From Turritopsis dohrnii (lineage: Eukaryota; Cnidaria; Hydrozoa; Anthoathecata; Oceaniidae), in NCBI GenBank assembly GCA_027922465.2, contig BQMF02000300.1, positions 310,001 through 374,000 of the forward strand: 64,000 nucleotides of DNA, given 5' to 3'. A program made the translations under genes and the position numbers. Numbering within the stretch: the stretch's first letter is position 1; each line of letters starts with the position of its first letter. The notes beneath the pieces were generated by a model. It searched no databases, had not been told where the DNA came from, and worked only from the letters and a program-made list of their open reading frames with translations. Positions 12,756 to 24,400 of the stretch are shown in pieces.

Positions 12756-15304
12756 TTAATTCGTGTCGACCGAAGATTCATCATCGTCCACAGATTCTTC
12801 TTCCGACGACGAACAATCTAAAAGGGTGACTATTCCACGTTCCTTTCGAACACGTTGTTTGTAACACTTGCGTTGCTGTTGCTGTGGCCTTCTTGATTTG
12901 CATCCATCATGCCATAGTTGCATGGCTGGTAAAGGGTTAAATGCGGATAGTTCAGGCCCCTCCATACAAATGCGTAACAAGGCACTTAGCCTGCTTTGCT
13001 TCAGGGAGTTTCTGTTATCCGTTTTTACGCGTCTCATCAACGAGAACAGCCGCTCAACTTTTGCGTTGGATGTTGGTAACGAGAATAACAACTCCACTAA
13101 CAACAAGACAAACTTCCACTCGTTTCGTTTACTGGACTCGAAAATGCGTCTCCAAACGATCCTGTAATCATTTGATTGAGGTGCAAGATATTTAACAGCG
13201 TATTCAACCAGCAAATGCCACTGTTCCACTACATCGTTATAACTCCCATTATAGCCGGCTGATCTAAGTGGTGTGTCGTAGAAGGAGAAAAGATTTTCGA
13301 GTGCGTCATCGGCAAATTCTTCGTTGTTATCATGTTCAACCCAGCCTTCGGTATTCAAAATAGTAGTCGCATACTTTGCCGGAACTGATTTCTCATTTTC
13401 AAGACGTTCATGTAACGCCGCCTGAATCAACCCTAACCATTCGTCTTTTATGTTTACAGCTGCATTCTTGGCTTGATCCAGATGCTTCAAAGGAACACCT
13501 TGAAAACATGTGCGACCCTCGTCATTGTTTTCGAGGCTGGCCAGAAATCGTCGCACAGTCGGTAATTCGTCGTAAGATTTACGTGAAAGTCTTTCCATTT
13601 GCTTTTTTGCTCTATCGATGACTGATCGTGTTCCAACGATTTCCACATCTTCCGCCTGGAACGCTTTTGACAAAATCTTTGCAGGTTGCAATATTTCAAT
13701 GCTTATACATGCCATCAGCGGTATCCTTGCTTCAGTATATTTGGTATACCACCCTTTAAACTTTGCTCGATCTTTCGATGGATACGACTTATCCTCTGCG
13801 AGGTTTGCAAGATGTTGCATGTATACACCATATTTGTCAGCAATCATTTCCAACGCAGCAACTTTGTGCGCAATCCATCTTGTTCCTTAAGTTATGCAAA
13901 AGGAAGTTTGAAATAGGAAGATAAAAATGCTTCAAAGAAGTTTTGGTATGAATTCAATCTTCTTATAAAACCAGTACAGTAAGAACGGGGATTGGATACG
14001 GAAATAAAGTCATAACGTGAAAACTTACCAGACGCCTTTTTAGGGCGTTTACCACCAACTTTAAATTCAACTGCATCTGCGTATACTGCCACCAGTTCCT
14101 CCAGCTGTCTTATTTTTTTTGGAGATTTTTTGTATAAATAGTGTAGTCTCAACAACAACTCGTCAACATCAACGAACGCAGTTTGACCTAAGCTGTCTTT
14201 TAGTGCTAGCTCTAAACGATGGGCCACACACCATCCGAAAGTTAACCAGGAACAATCTCTTTGTAATAATGTAGCCACACCTTCTTTTTTGCCACAATTG
14301 ACAGATGCACCATCCGATCCGTATCCTACGATTTTCATGCGCCAATCGCAAATGCCAACCACACTCTCAACAGAAAATTGCAGAGCGTTAACTAATCCGT
14401 TAGCGTCAGCTGTCACAAGATCGGCAAGATCCACGTAATTAATTTCTACCGCAACCTGTTGACTTCCTGTTGGAATAGGATTGAAGGTGACGAAGAATAT
14501 GGCTTCTTTCTCTTTGATGCTGGCATCCGTTGAACCATCCATCAACACACTGAAGAAGTTTGATTTGTTCAATTTATCATGTAAATCCTTTATTAAGCTA
14601 TCAGAAATAAAATCCACCATAATCCCACATGTCGTATCGTTAATGTAACTTGTCCCTAAATCAACACCGTGTTTTGCTTCTAATAAACATATTTGTTTAT
14701 ACTTCGTCAGAGGAAGCTCTTCCTTCGCAATAAAATACGCTATCTCAAACTTCTTCTTGCTCTTTTCAAAATTAACCATGTTTGCCACGTCAAACCCTCG
14801 AACCAAAGATGTTTGTCCTTCACTATATAACGCTTCCGACCTACTTGAAAGGTCTCTTACTCCAAGACCCTTGCCTTTTAGATACATGTTGTAGGCTCGC
14901 TTGTGTGGTTCTGTTGTAGCATGAGCCAGAGGTGCTGAATGTTTCAGTCGAATACAACCATGCCGTGACCAAGCATAATTGAAATTAGGTAACGAAGAAA
15001 TTTCAGCTTCATATTTGCGACATAGGGAGCAACTTAGTGATTTGACCTGCCCTTTATTTTTCTCATCTAAATTGACTTCCAACCAAGCTGAGGCATCATA
15101 AACCAGTAATGTCGTCAATTTCCAATTCTCTGCGGTTTTAGCTTGGAGTATTCGTGGTTTGTTGGTGTGCTCCTTTGGCGTTTTTTTTTCTTCGTTTGCA
15201 TCTTTACGTGTCCTGCTACCACCAAAAAAAGCATGGATGTTACTCTGTGTTTTTTTGGCGGAGATTTCTTCTAAATCATCATTCTCACTTACTCTTTTAG
15301 CCAT
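12756..15304 (-). CDS. hAT-superfamily transposase, two exons
   Basis: Predicted exons on the minus strand are 15304-14029 and 13885-12756, with intron 14028-13886 (GTAAGT…AG, 143 bp), giving 801 residues. Without splicing, exon 1 runs to a stop at 13892. Splicing creates GTRWIAHK, a motif expected at this point in hAT transposases, which strongly supports the intron. Visible features are Cys92/Cys95 with downstream His residues (BED/TTF-type finger), MDGSTD with a candidate catalytic Asp256, GYGSDGAS with Asp331, and CVAHRLELALKD. Near the C terminus lies LPTSNAKVERLFSLM, the hAT dimerisation segment, followed by a Ser/Asp/Glu-rich tail. It resembles the ZNF862/C17orf113-type branch. The start is the first Met, 696 bp inside the terminal repeat. 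Confidence 0.88.
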
Positions 15305-15999
15305 TTTCTCTTATGCAATGAATTATAACAACTTTATACTGTTGTTCTCTGGCTCGTTCGTTCTATTTTGTTCTCACACCTGTGCGTGCGCGTAAATTTT
15401 ACTTCGAAACAAATGCAAACAAAAGTGAAAGAAAAAAAAGTTGTATTTTAAATTTTGAGCTATTATGTTCATTCAAACGAATATGATTAGGAGACTGGAA
15501 ATTAAATTGCAGCGTTCGAATTAGCATATCGCGATGGAATAGTAGCGATGTAATTTTATCAAAATATGCTTACAATCACGATGGTTGCTTGCTTTCCTTG
15601 AAATGAGTAAGTAATATTATTGTATTAACAAAAATCTTTCTTACGATTAATAATAACAACAATATTTTTATTGATTTAAAAGGAAGAAACATATGTGCAT
15701 ATCCGTTGTTTACATTCTATGCATTGCTTCGAACACTTTATTCTCAAGCGATTTCTAAAAATACTCTTTTGAAAATAGAATCATTTGCTACGTGCAAAAT
15801 TAATTTTGGAAACAGTTATGTTTTATCGAAGATGAAGTGTCTTGATAAAGTATTAAAACAAAAATAAACATGAATATAGAATCACACTGTTGTCGAAAAA
15901 ACGATCACCTACATATACCGCCGGACATATGGTCACTAGGAACGGACTTCTGGCCGACCAAGCATCCATATTCGCCGGACATTGTCCGGTGACCGGCCG

Positions 16000-16014
16000 T
16001 TATTTTAAGCGCTG
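16000..16014 (-). repeat. hAT terminal inverted repeat, transposase 5' side
   Basis: This is the inverse complement of 12202-12216 and is directly followed by TAGTAT. Inside it lie inverted CCGG motifs at about 15920-15998 (for example GGCCGGTCACCGG on the minus strand) that may be subterminal transposase-binding repeats; that role is inference. Confidence 0.9.
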
Positions 16015-18446
16015 TAGTATTTATTTGAAATACTTGTATGTTTTTGGTAATCTTGACAAATATATGTCATACTGATTGATTGATTGATTGATTGATTGGT
16101 TAATCGTAATTTAAAGCGGGAGAAATTTTTAGCAGATATAATTCAAGATGGCGTTTTCACAACGATTGTTAGAAAAGGTAAATAAAAGTATACAGGTTTG
16201 ATGTAGTGTAAATAGTGCCCTTGTTGCTCTGGAACCTAAAAAGTCTTTTTTTCGTCCAGTTGAGCTAATATAAATGTCATTTATTTTGTTTATTACATTA
16301 CTAGATCTTAAACAAATCAACATAAACACCCTTCACACCACACTTCCCCTCTCTCCCAGCAGCTGTATATATATGTTTTAATTTCCCTTGTACGTTATTA
16401 TATATTTTGTGCTAAGGGGCACATAATAACAGTTACAATATGTTTCATTTCATGCTAAAACAGAAAATGTATGACCATATATAATGTCTTGGAACATGCG
16501 AAAGGTCAATTTTTATGTGTTGTGTGCAATTTTTCTTTATATAATAATGTATGATGGCTTGTGCACTGCACATTTGTGCAGTCTGTTCCTGGCTACAACT
16601 ACCGTAGATTTGCCTGGAGTTGAAACTGTACCTTGAGTTAAAACGAAAGTAAACAAACGAAATTCCAGAGTATTCCGCAGCTGAACTGAAAAAACTTCAT
16701 CCAGTTGATGGAATCTCTGACGAATGTGACTCATCCGAAATTTTCCACGGTGTGTTTGAACGAAACTGCACTGGAAACAGCTTTGGAACACGTATATACA
16801 TGTACTTTCAAAGGGTTTTTTACAATTTAAAGTATATGCAAAACTTTATTAATAAAGCTTTCATTCTGTTTCTCGTCTTCTTTAGAAATTTTTTGTATGT
16901 TTATTTTTTAAAAGATTCTATTTTATACATGACTAATTTTTTTTCAAGGCCATGTCCACATTGATTTGTGAGTGTGTAAGAATAGGACGGATTCAGAATG
17001 TGAGAACTTTAAATGGCATGTAGAAAGGCTTTTAAAGAAGCATACATCAAGCAACTTTAAATCAATTCAAGCACCTGTTCGTTGCTGTTGATAAACTTTT
17101 TTATAAACACGAAAGAAAACATTTATGATTTAGAAACATCTCAAAACAAGAACAAGGGCATTAGCAGCAGTCAAAAATTAAGACTTATTGAGGGCTTGAA
17201 AAATGGTGCTTGTGCGTTCGCCAGGAACGTTGACTGATAAAAAAATTTCTAGTTACGTACGAAGATTTTAATGAATTTGTTTGCACAAACGCCAATGTAA
17301 CCTTCCCATTTCATATTCGAAAAAGTAATATACAATTTTTACGTTATTGAAACCACAAGTAGTACAAATTTGAATTTATACACGTCATTAGAACTTCCTT
17401 TAAGAAGTCGTTAAGTATAAAGAAAAAGGCAATCAGTCTCCTGTGTCTAGGGTTCATCCCCCTTGCTTCACTATCCTCCATTACCTCTACGATCACATTA
17501 CGAAAAGTTGTTAGACATCTTGAATACCACGTACAGTCCAAGAAATAATTGTGTACATTGACATACTGTCTAGTTAGATCTACTTGTCAAGCTCAATTAT
17601 TGAAGTATTTAAATAAAAACATTTCAGAATGACTCCACCTTCAGACATAACAGTTGATGGCGTTAATCCTGGCTAACCCCTTGAGAAGTCAATTTAAGAA
17701 TTAAGAATTGCCTGTTTCTTCGTATACTATACTGCACAACATCTTAGTTTTACAGCATTATAATATTAAACATGGACACGGATGTAGTAACGGACAGGAT
17801 TACTCACAAAAATAATGTCTCACAAAAACCCTCTTTTGCTTATATCTCCCAAAATAACCATTTTTAAGACGAAAAGCTTTGCAGGAATGTATTTGTAATG
17901 AGTGCAATAAACAATTTGAGATCAAGTTCATAGGTGGTCGTTAGTTCTCCTTTAAATAAAATAGTTTTTTTATGAAAAAAAGTCATTATGGTAAAGGAGG
18001 CTTTAAGATTCTAAAAAATTAAAATATTGGTTGGTAAAAAGAAAAATACATTTTTATGGAATTAAGTAATATTAGTACTAGTTTTTATTTGTGTAAAAAA
18101 CAAGGCAGGATGTTCATGAAAATAATTGCTAATGTTATTATTTCTAAATTTCAATTTTCAACTTTAAGGCCCTAAATAAGATAAGTTATAGTAAACATTC
18201 AGCATAAAACAAGGCTGGTATGTAGAAAATACTTCTGTATTAGATTTCAACCCTTTGTACAATTTTTCATGATTTCATTTCAAATTGATACATTACAGTT
18301 ACTGTTCATTATGATTAATGTGGAATGTTCACAAACTCACCTCCTTAGAAAATTTAAGATACTATATAATGGACAACACATTAAGTCCAGTCATGCTAAA
18401 TTGGGTTTTAGAAAATTCCAATCAACCTGTAATATTTTTTTAGAGA
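16015..18446. other. Upstream region of the SET-recombinase gene
   Basis: This stretch separates the hAT from the first certain exon of the large gene. It holds a (GATT)n microsatellite at about 16075-16098 and the possible first coding exon at 16148-16177. Nothing else was recognised. A CpG-rich promoter or TATA box could not be identified with confidence. Confidence 0.45.
16148..16177 (+). CDS. Possible first coding exon of the large gene
   Basis: AAGATGGCG gives an ATG in a good eukaryotic context. Ten codons (MAFSQRLLEK) run to a GTAAAT donor in phase 0. The exon containing 18447 has an acceptor AG at 18442-18443 and its sequence AGA-ATG is in the matching phase, so splicing would extend the protein by 11 residues. 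This is inference from splice logic only; the alternative is translation from the ATG at 18447 or 18462 after a non-coding leader. Confidence 0.4.
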
Positions 18447-21400
18447 ATGTCTCCTATTGCCATGGCGGAAATGTATGTAAAACTTGGAAAGGATCCTGAA
18501 CATATTCAAAAAAAGTTTATTAATGCTGCAAAAGGTATATATATTATGTATAAGATATAGTTAATTATTTTTCCTTTCTTATTTGGCAGAAAAGATGACA
18601 GCATAAACTTTTTGTCGTTTGATTTCATGATGGCACTTTTTATCAAATGGAATTCTTTGCGATCACACTAAAAATGACTTCTCATGCAGGACATTTTTAA
18701 AATTAACGGATTTGCACCTCTGTATGTTCTTTTTATGGCTTTCTTTTTAAAACACAGAAAAAAAAATTGTTCTTTACAAAAATTGTCATACCAAAAAATA
18801 CTATACCTGAAAATTGATTTATTTATTTAATTATTATTCATGATAACACTGTTTTTTAAAAGCACTGAGACTGAGCAATGACTACCTTTTCAATGTAGGT
18901 TGGGGAGTATTTGCCACCTGTAAAATACCAAAAGGAAGCTTTTTGGTTGAATATCGTGGTGAGATTATTTCAAAACATGAGTCCACAGTGAGAGAAACAA
19001 GATACAAGAAGTTGGGAAAAGGAAATTACATGTATACTTTCTGTCATAATGGTGAAAAAGTGTAAGTTTGTCAATGTAAACTTTATGTATTGCATAGGAG
19101 ACATTGACTATTAATGTGAAAGTATACTATGCACATGAACAAGAGTATTGAGGAAACGCAAAAAAAAAAACAGTAGTTAGTGGTATGAGTGATAAGGATG
19201 AGGATAATGTCATGCTTGATTCTAGCAGAGTGGAAAATCTGGAATAATATCACTATAAAACATTTGATTATTTCAACTCTTTACAAATGTACACAAAGTA
19301 AGATTGAGTTACATATATTAAATGTAATTAAAACATTTAAAACATTATGTATCAATAAGGTCAATCTGGAGACATGAGTTTCAAGTTTAAATAAATGAAT
19401 TCTGCATTTATTTTGTTCTTTCCATTCAGTTAGGTAAGCATTAATGCTATAACATCATCATTCATTATTTCTCCTTTAGACATGCCTTATGTCTTGATAT
19501 TGTTCACTTTTGATACTTTGTACTGTAAGGCCCATAATTCATTTGTCAACATTTAGGTGTGATAATATTTGCAAGTTTTATTATTTAGGTTGGATGCCAC
19601 AAAGGATGATGGTTCCTTAGGCCGTTTGGTGAATGATTCACTTTATTATGCTAATGCAAGAATGAAAAAGATTGTTTGCTTTAAAGAACCAAAATTATGT
19701 TTATTTGCCATCAAAGACATAGATAGTGGTGAAGAGATCTCTTATGATTATGGTGTTCCTGATCTGAAATGGCGTGAAAAGGTACACTTATGTTATGTTT
19801 CATTCTGAGCATTCTTTTAAAAGCTATTTTCTTGGCTTTGAAGCCCTAAATCCCAAGCATAAGCAGTATAATCTACAAGGGGTGGGACCACAAAATGCTA
19901 GTATCTTTTTCAGTACATATAACTTTATAATGAAGTGACATTAAATCATAACTGTAAAGTCTTGTAGCAAGTTCATAGTTAGGTTAACCTCCCCCAAGAA
20001 AGATTTGGATGATTTGTTGATGTTGAGTACATTTTCTTTTTCATGCATAGTGGATGTGTTTAGTGTAGGGTACTACAGAATGCCAGTTGACATTTTTGTC
20101 GATTTCTTCGGAAATGTATGTAGACTCTTAAAACTTTGCATTATATTTCTCAAGTTAGTTTGCATGTTTATTCTACTTTTCCAGTTTTTGGCATTACTTG
20201 CCAGACTTTTGATTACAAAATGTTAGTCAAAAGGACTACAAAATGCTAATATAATATGAGAAAAAAAATGGAAAATTGAAAAAGTTTTAAGTTATTAGTT
20301 TTGTGTCATTGCAAACAAGGTATAATGGGGGTACGTTTAGGTGAAGTTATTGCATTGTATCTCTTACAGTGAAATTACAATAAAGTGGCTTCATTTCAAG
20401 ATGAAAGTCTTCATGACACAATGGTTAGAAATTGTTATTATTGAATAGAAGAGAGAAATAGAATAGAAATAGAGAAAAAAGTTAAGTTAGAAAATAATAA
20501 TTCAAAAATTATGGGAAAGTATGAAGTAAACTCAAATTGAAGCCAGCATCAATTTCAAAGTTAAAAATTTTGAAAGATCAGCAGAAAGCCAGGGAAGAAC
20601 AACCAGCAAATGCAGTCTTATTTTGTCAACAAAACAACTGTAGAGGTTATACAGCAGTTAAAAGTGGACTCTTCCCTTTAATCAAAGACTGTAGGACTAT
20701 AAATAAAAGATTGGATGGTGGTTCTATTGAAGACGAGAAAGAATACTACAGGTAATGTTATATACCTTTTAATGCTTCATTTGTTGTGATTGTTCACTTT
20801 ATACTGTACTGGATTTTTGTACTGAACTATATTTTGAAAACTATCACAGATCATTCTTTGATTCTAAAGTAAGATTTCCATTTCCTTCTAAGCATCCTGA
20901 CTAAAAGTGAAAAAGAACAATTGGTGCGCCATATCAAAAATAAAAATAGATGTTTGCAAAGCATTGACAGGAAAGAGGTTACAAGATTAATAATCAACAC
21001 TCTTGCATTGAGACAGCATTTACGGAGAAAGACCCATGGAAGAGTTGATAAAAAACTTTCAAAACATGCTGAGGATGCCTTAAAGCGGAAGTGGTTAGTA
21101 ATCTTTACCTATAAGTTAAGTGAGCCTGAAAAGTATGACGAAAAACAGAGGGACCAACTGAAACCAATCGAAATCAGTGAATGTAAAATTGGTATGTGGG
21201 TAAAGGTTGTATACGAAGGAGAAATATTTCTTGGAAAGGTGCAGGGAAAACAAAACATTGATGTTGAGGTCCAATGTTTGGAGCATCCTTTTGGTATCAA
21301 TCACCACCAAGACATGGAAAAAGAGCCAGTTTACTACAACAAAGTGTTTTCATGTGATGGCTGTAAACCCAGACTTGAAAAAGTTGGACGGACATGGAAA

Positions 21401-24400
21401 TAGACTTACTGATTTAATTATTATGGATCATTAATAGACTTCCAATTTCCTTCAAATTAGGGTTTTATTGTCACCAGGTTACATATTTCTACATTTATTA
21501 AAAAAAATTATTCTCTTGATAATTATACTAATTATAGTAATACGAAATTTTCAATACAAAGCCTCTTGAGGACATGATAGGCACGCGTTTAAAGAGGACT
21601 GAGCTTTATTTAGAGGGGTGAACTGTCATAATTCATAATGGCAGTACTCCAGCTCGGATAGGTGGGCTTTTTTCAAGATTTTATTGAATTAAGTCATTGT
21701 CATAAGATAAAGGTCTATTTTTCACTCAATTTTAAAGTTCTCATATACAGTTTTCAAATGAATAAGAAAAATGTTTCATTACATCAATGGATTCTATTTT
21801 ATTAACCACATAGTAAGCACTAGCATTTTGTAGTCTTGCTCCCTGTAGATGTTTTTTTTTTAATGTTTGATCTTAATAGTTATTAAGACCTACTTTACAC
21901 TATTTACTTTCAAATCAGGAGAAGCAGGAATATGAAAAATATCAAAACATGGTAAATAAAAAAAAGAGTGGTAGAAAAAAAAAGAAAGAAGACACTTTTG
22001 CTGAGGTATTTACTATGTTATTGCTGTTGTTGCTAATAATATGGAATGTGTGACAAACAACTAGAATATAATGGTACATAGTGCTGTATTTCAAAACTGA
22101 CTTTCAACAACAATTAAAGAGGTAGAAACAAGTATTTGCTTCATGGCTTCTGTAATTGTTTCATTCCACATTCTATTGCATTGATGTATTTCAGGGGTTT
22201 TTTTTAAACAAATTTTTTATTCCTTGATTGGACGAATGAAATTGATTTGAACGGTAAATGGTACATGTACGTCTATTCTGTCGAAAAATAAAATTTGTCA
22301 GATGTTCTGTAAGATTTTACATAAATTTTATATGTATTTCTTATCATTCTTCTTGATTGTTAGGGTATCTACTTTAATACTGACTAGTGTTAACAAAATT
22401 TCTTGTTTTAAGGGTCATTTGGTATTTAAAATTTCCCTCTTAACATCATCTAATTATGTTTTCTTTTAGCTCAATACTGATGTGCAGGAAAGTACGACTA
22501 GTGTAATAGTGGTACATGAAGAACTGCCCCAATCTACTCTTCCACACACCCCTGCTGTGCGTAAAGTATAATATTAGTCATCTGCAATTTTGCACATAAA
22601 GCATAATTTCATAAGCTCTTTTTATTGTAAAAAACAAGCTTTAAAAACTGTTTATTATCTAATATGTTTTCTTTTAGCTCAATACTGATGTGCAGGAAAG
22701 TACTACTAGTGTAATAGTGGTACATGAAGAACTGCCCCAATCTACTCTTCCACACACCCCTGCTGTGCGTAAAGTATAATATTAGTCATCTGCAATTTTG
22801 CACATAAAGCATAATTTCATAAGCTCTTTTTATTGTAAAAAACAAGCTTTAAAAACTGTTTATTATCTAATTATGTTTTCTTTTAGCTCAATACTGATGT
22901 GCAGGAAAGTACTACTAGTGTAATAGTGGTACATGAAGAACTGCCCCAATCTACTCTTCCACACACCCCTGCTGTGCGTAAAGTATAATATTAGTCATCT
23001 GCAATTTTGCACATAAAGCATAATTTCATAAGCTCTTTTTATTGTAAAAAACAAGCTTTAAAAACAGAATCCTCTGGCCATGGGAGGAAACATTATATGG
23101 AATTGTTAAAGCAACATCAGTTGAGCCACCACCCCTCTCCCAATTAAGCAACATCCTCGAGGGTTCCAGTTTATTTTCTTTACTTCTCTTGAAACATGGT
23201 CATACAGAATTGCACCAGTCTACATCATGAGTTTATTATCTTTGTTACAACTGGAGGTCTAATTTTTTTGTAGAAAGGTATTAAAATACAAACATCAGTA
23301 AATAAATTTAGTAGCAAAAATAGATTCATAACTTGCTTTGACTATTATTTCATAATGATGTATTGAATACTATATTATTATTGTACAAAATTGAGTATGA
23401 TTGAGCAAAATGTAAATTGTGTTTTTTATGTTTATTTATTTATTTCAAGATGGCTATTTTTCATGTCTACAGGGACATGCTGGTGTTATTGTGATTTGTT
23501 TTCTCCCAAGGCCAGTAAAAAATGGAATTTATTTTCCCCTACTGAAATGACTGTGTATTACAGTTTATTGAACCTATTTTTCATTTAAGGCTGCACTGAT
23601 GCATGTAGATTTTGATGATGTCAATGTCCATCCTGCAGAAAATGTAAGTAAAATTTTTCAACAAACAAGGAACTTCAAAATATGTTTGAGTGGAATTACC
23701 TGAATATTATGATGAATGATGAAAAAACTGTAGTGAAATAAGAATTCATCTAAGTCAGCTGCAACTGCTTTCTCTCACACTATGACCTTGAAAATTTGAT
23801 GACATAAAATGTTAATGTTAAAACAGTGGGTCAGTGGTTGGAGATTTATAAGTTCAATTACAACAAAATTGTAAAATCTGTAATTGATTTTTAAAAGTAA
23901 GTTTGTTAACCTTTGCTTAGTCTTGGAATGGCCTTTTAGAAAGTTGTAACAAATTAGAGTATTTAGTTATTCAAGAAAAGGGTCAACTATTCAAATGTTG
24001 AGGTAAAGTACTCAAAAAGTAAATAGGATAGGATTTAATATTGAATCACCAAAACAATATAAAAATAACTTGTGTGCAATTGGTAGGTATTAAAGTAATA
24101 AAATCTAGTTGCCAAACCAACAAATACCATTGTGAAAACTTGATTTATCATCAATCACTACACCTTCATATTAATGATAGCCAACAAGTAAAATTTTTAT
24201 TGTTTCCTTGTATCATTGGTATGTTGATGCAATTTATTTATACCTGCAAGGAGGGGTGTACCATGGAATCTTAATTATTTGACAATACTTAGTCTTAGTT
24301 TGCAATTTAAACATTTTGTTTCTATTTAGGATGAGTTAAAAGATTTAGTGCACAAGATAACTAGTAAGTGATTCATATTGCAGTTTTTATTTTGGGGGGT

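Larger units (their letters stand above)
12202..16014 (-). mobile_element. Complete hAT transposon
   Basis: The ends are perfect 15-bp terminal inverted repeats, CAGCGCTTAAAATAA, at 12202-12216 and 16000-16014, followed by CCGG-rich subterminal repeats on both sides. The hexamer TAGTAT abuts both ends (12196-12201 and 16015-16020), consistent with a slightly decayed 8-bp hAT target duplication. The element contains a single minus-strand transposase gene of two exons with no stop or frameshift. Structurally it is complete and could be autonomous; activity cannot be judged from sequence. Confidence 0.9.

Noticed and set aside
13892..14028. C-terminal 46 residues of the unspliced hAT frame as genuine protein
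   Set aside because: They lie in a GTAAGT…AG intron whose removal creates the expected GTRWIAHK motif.
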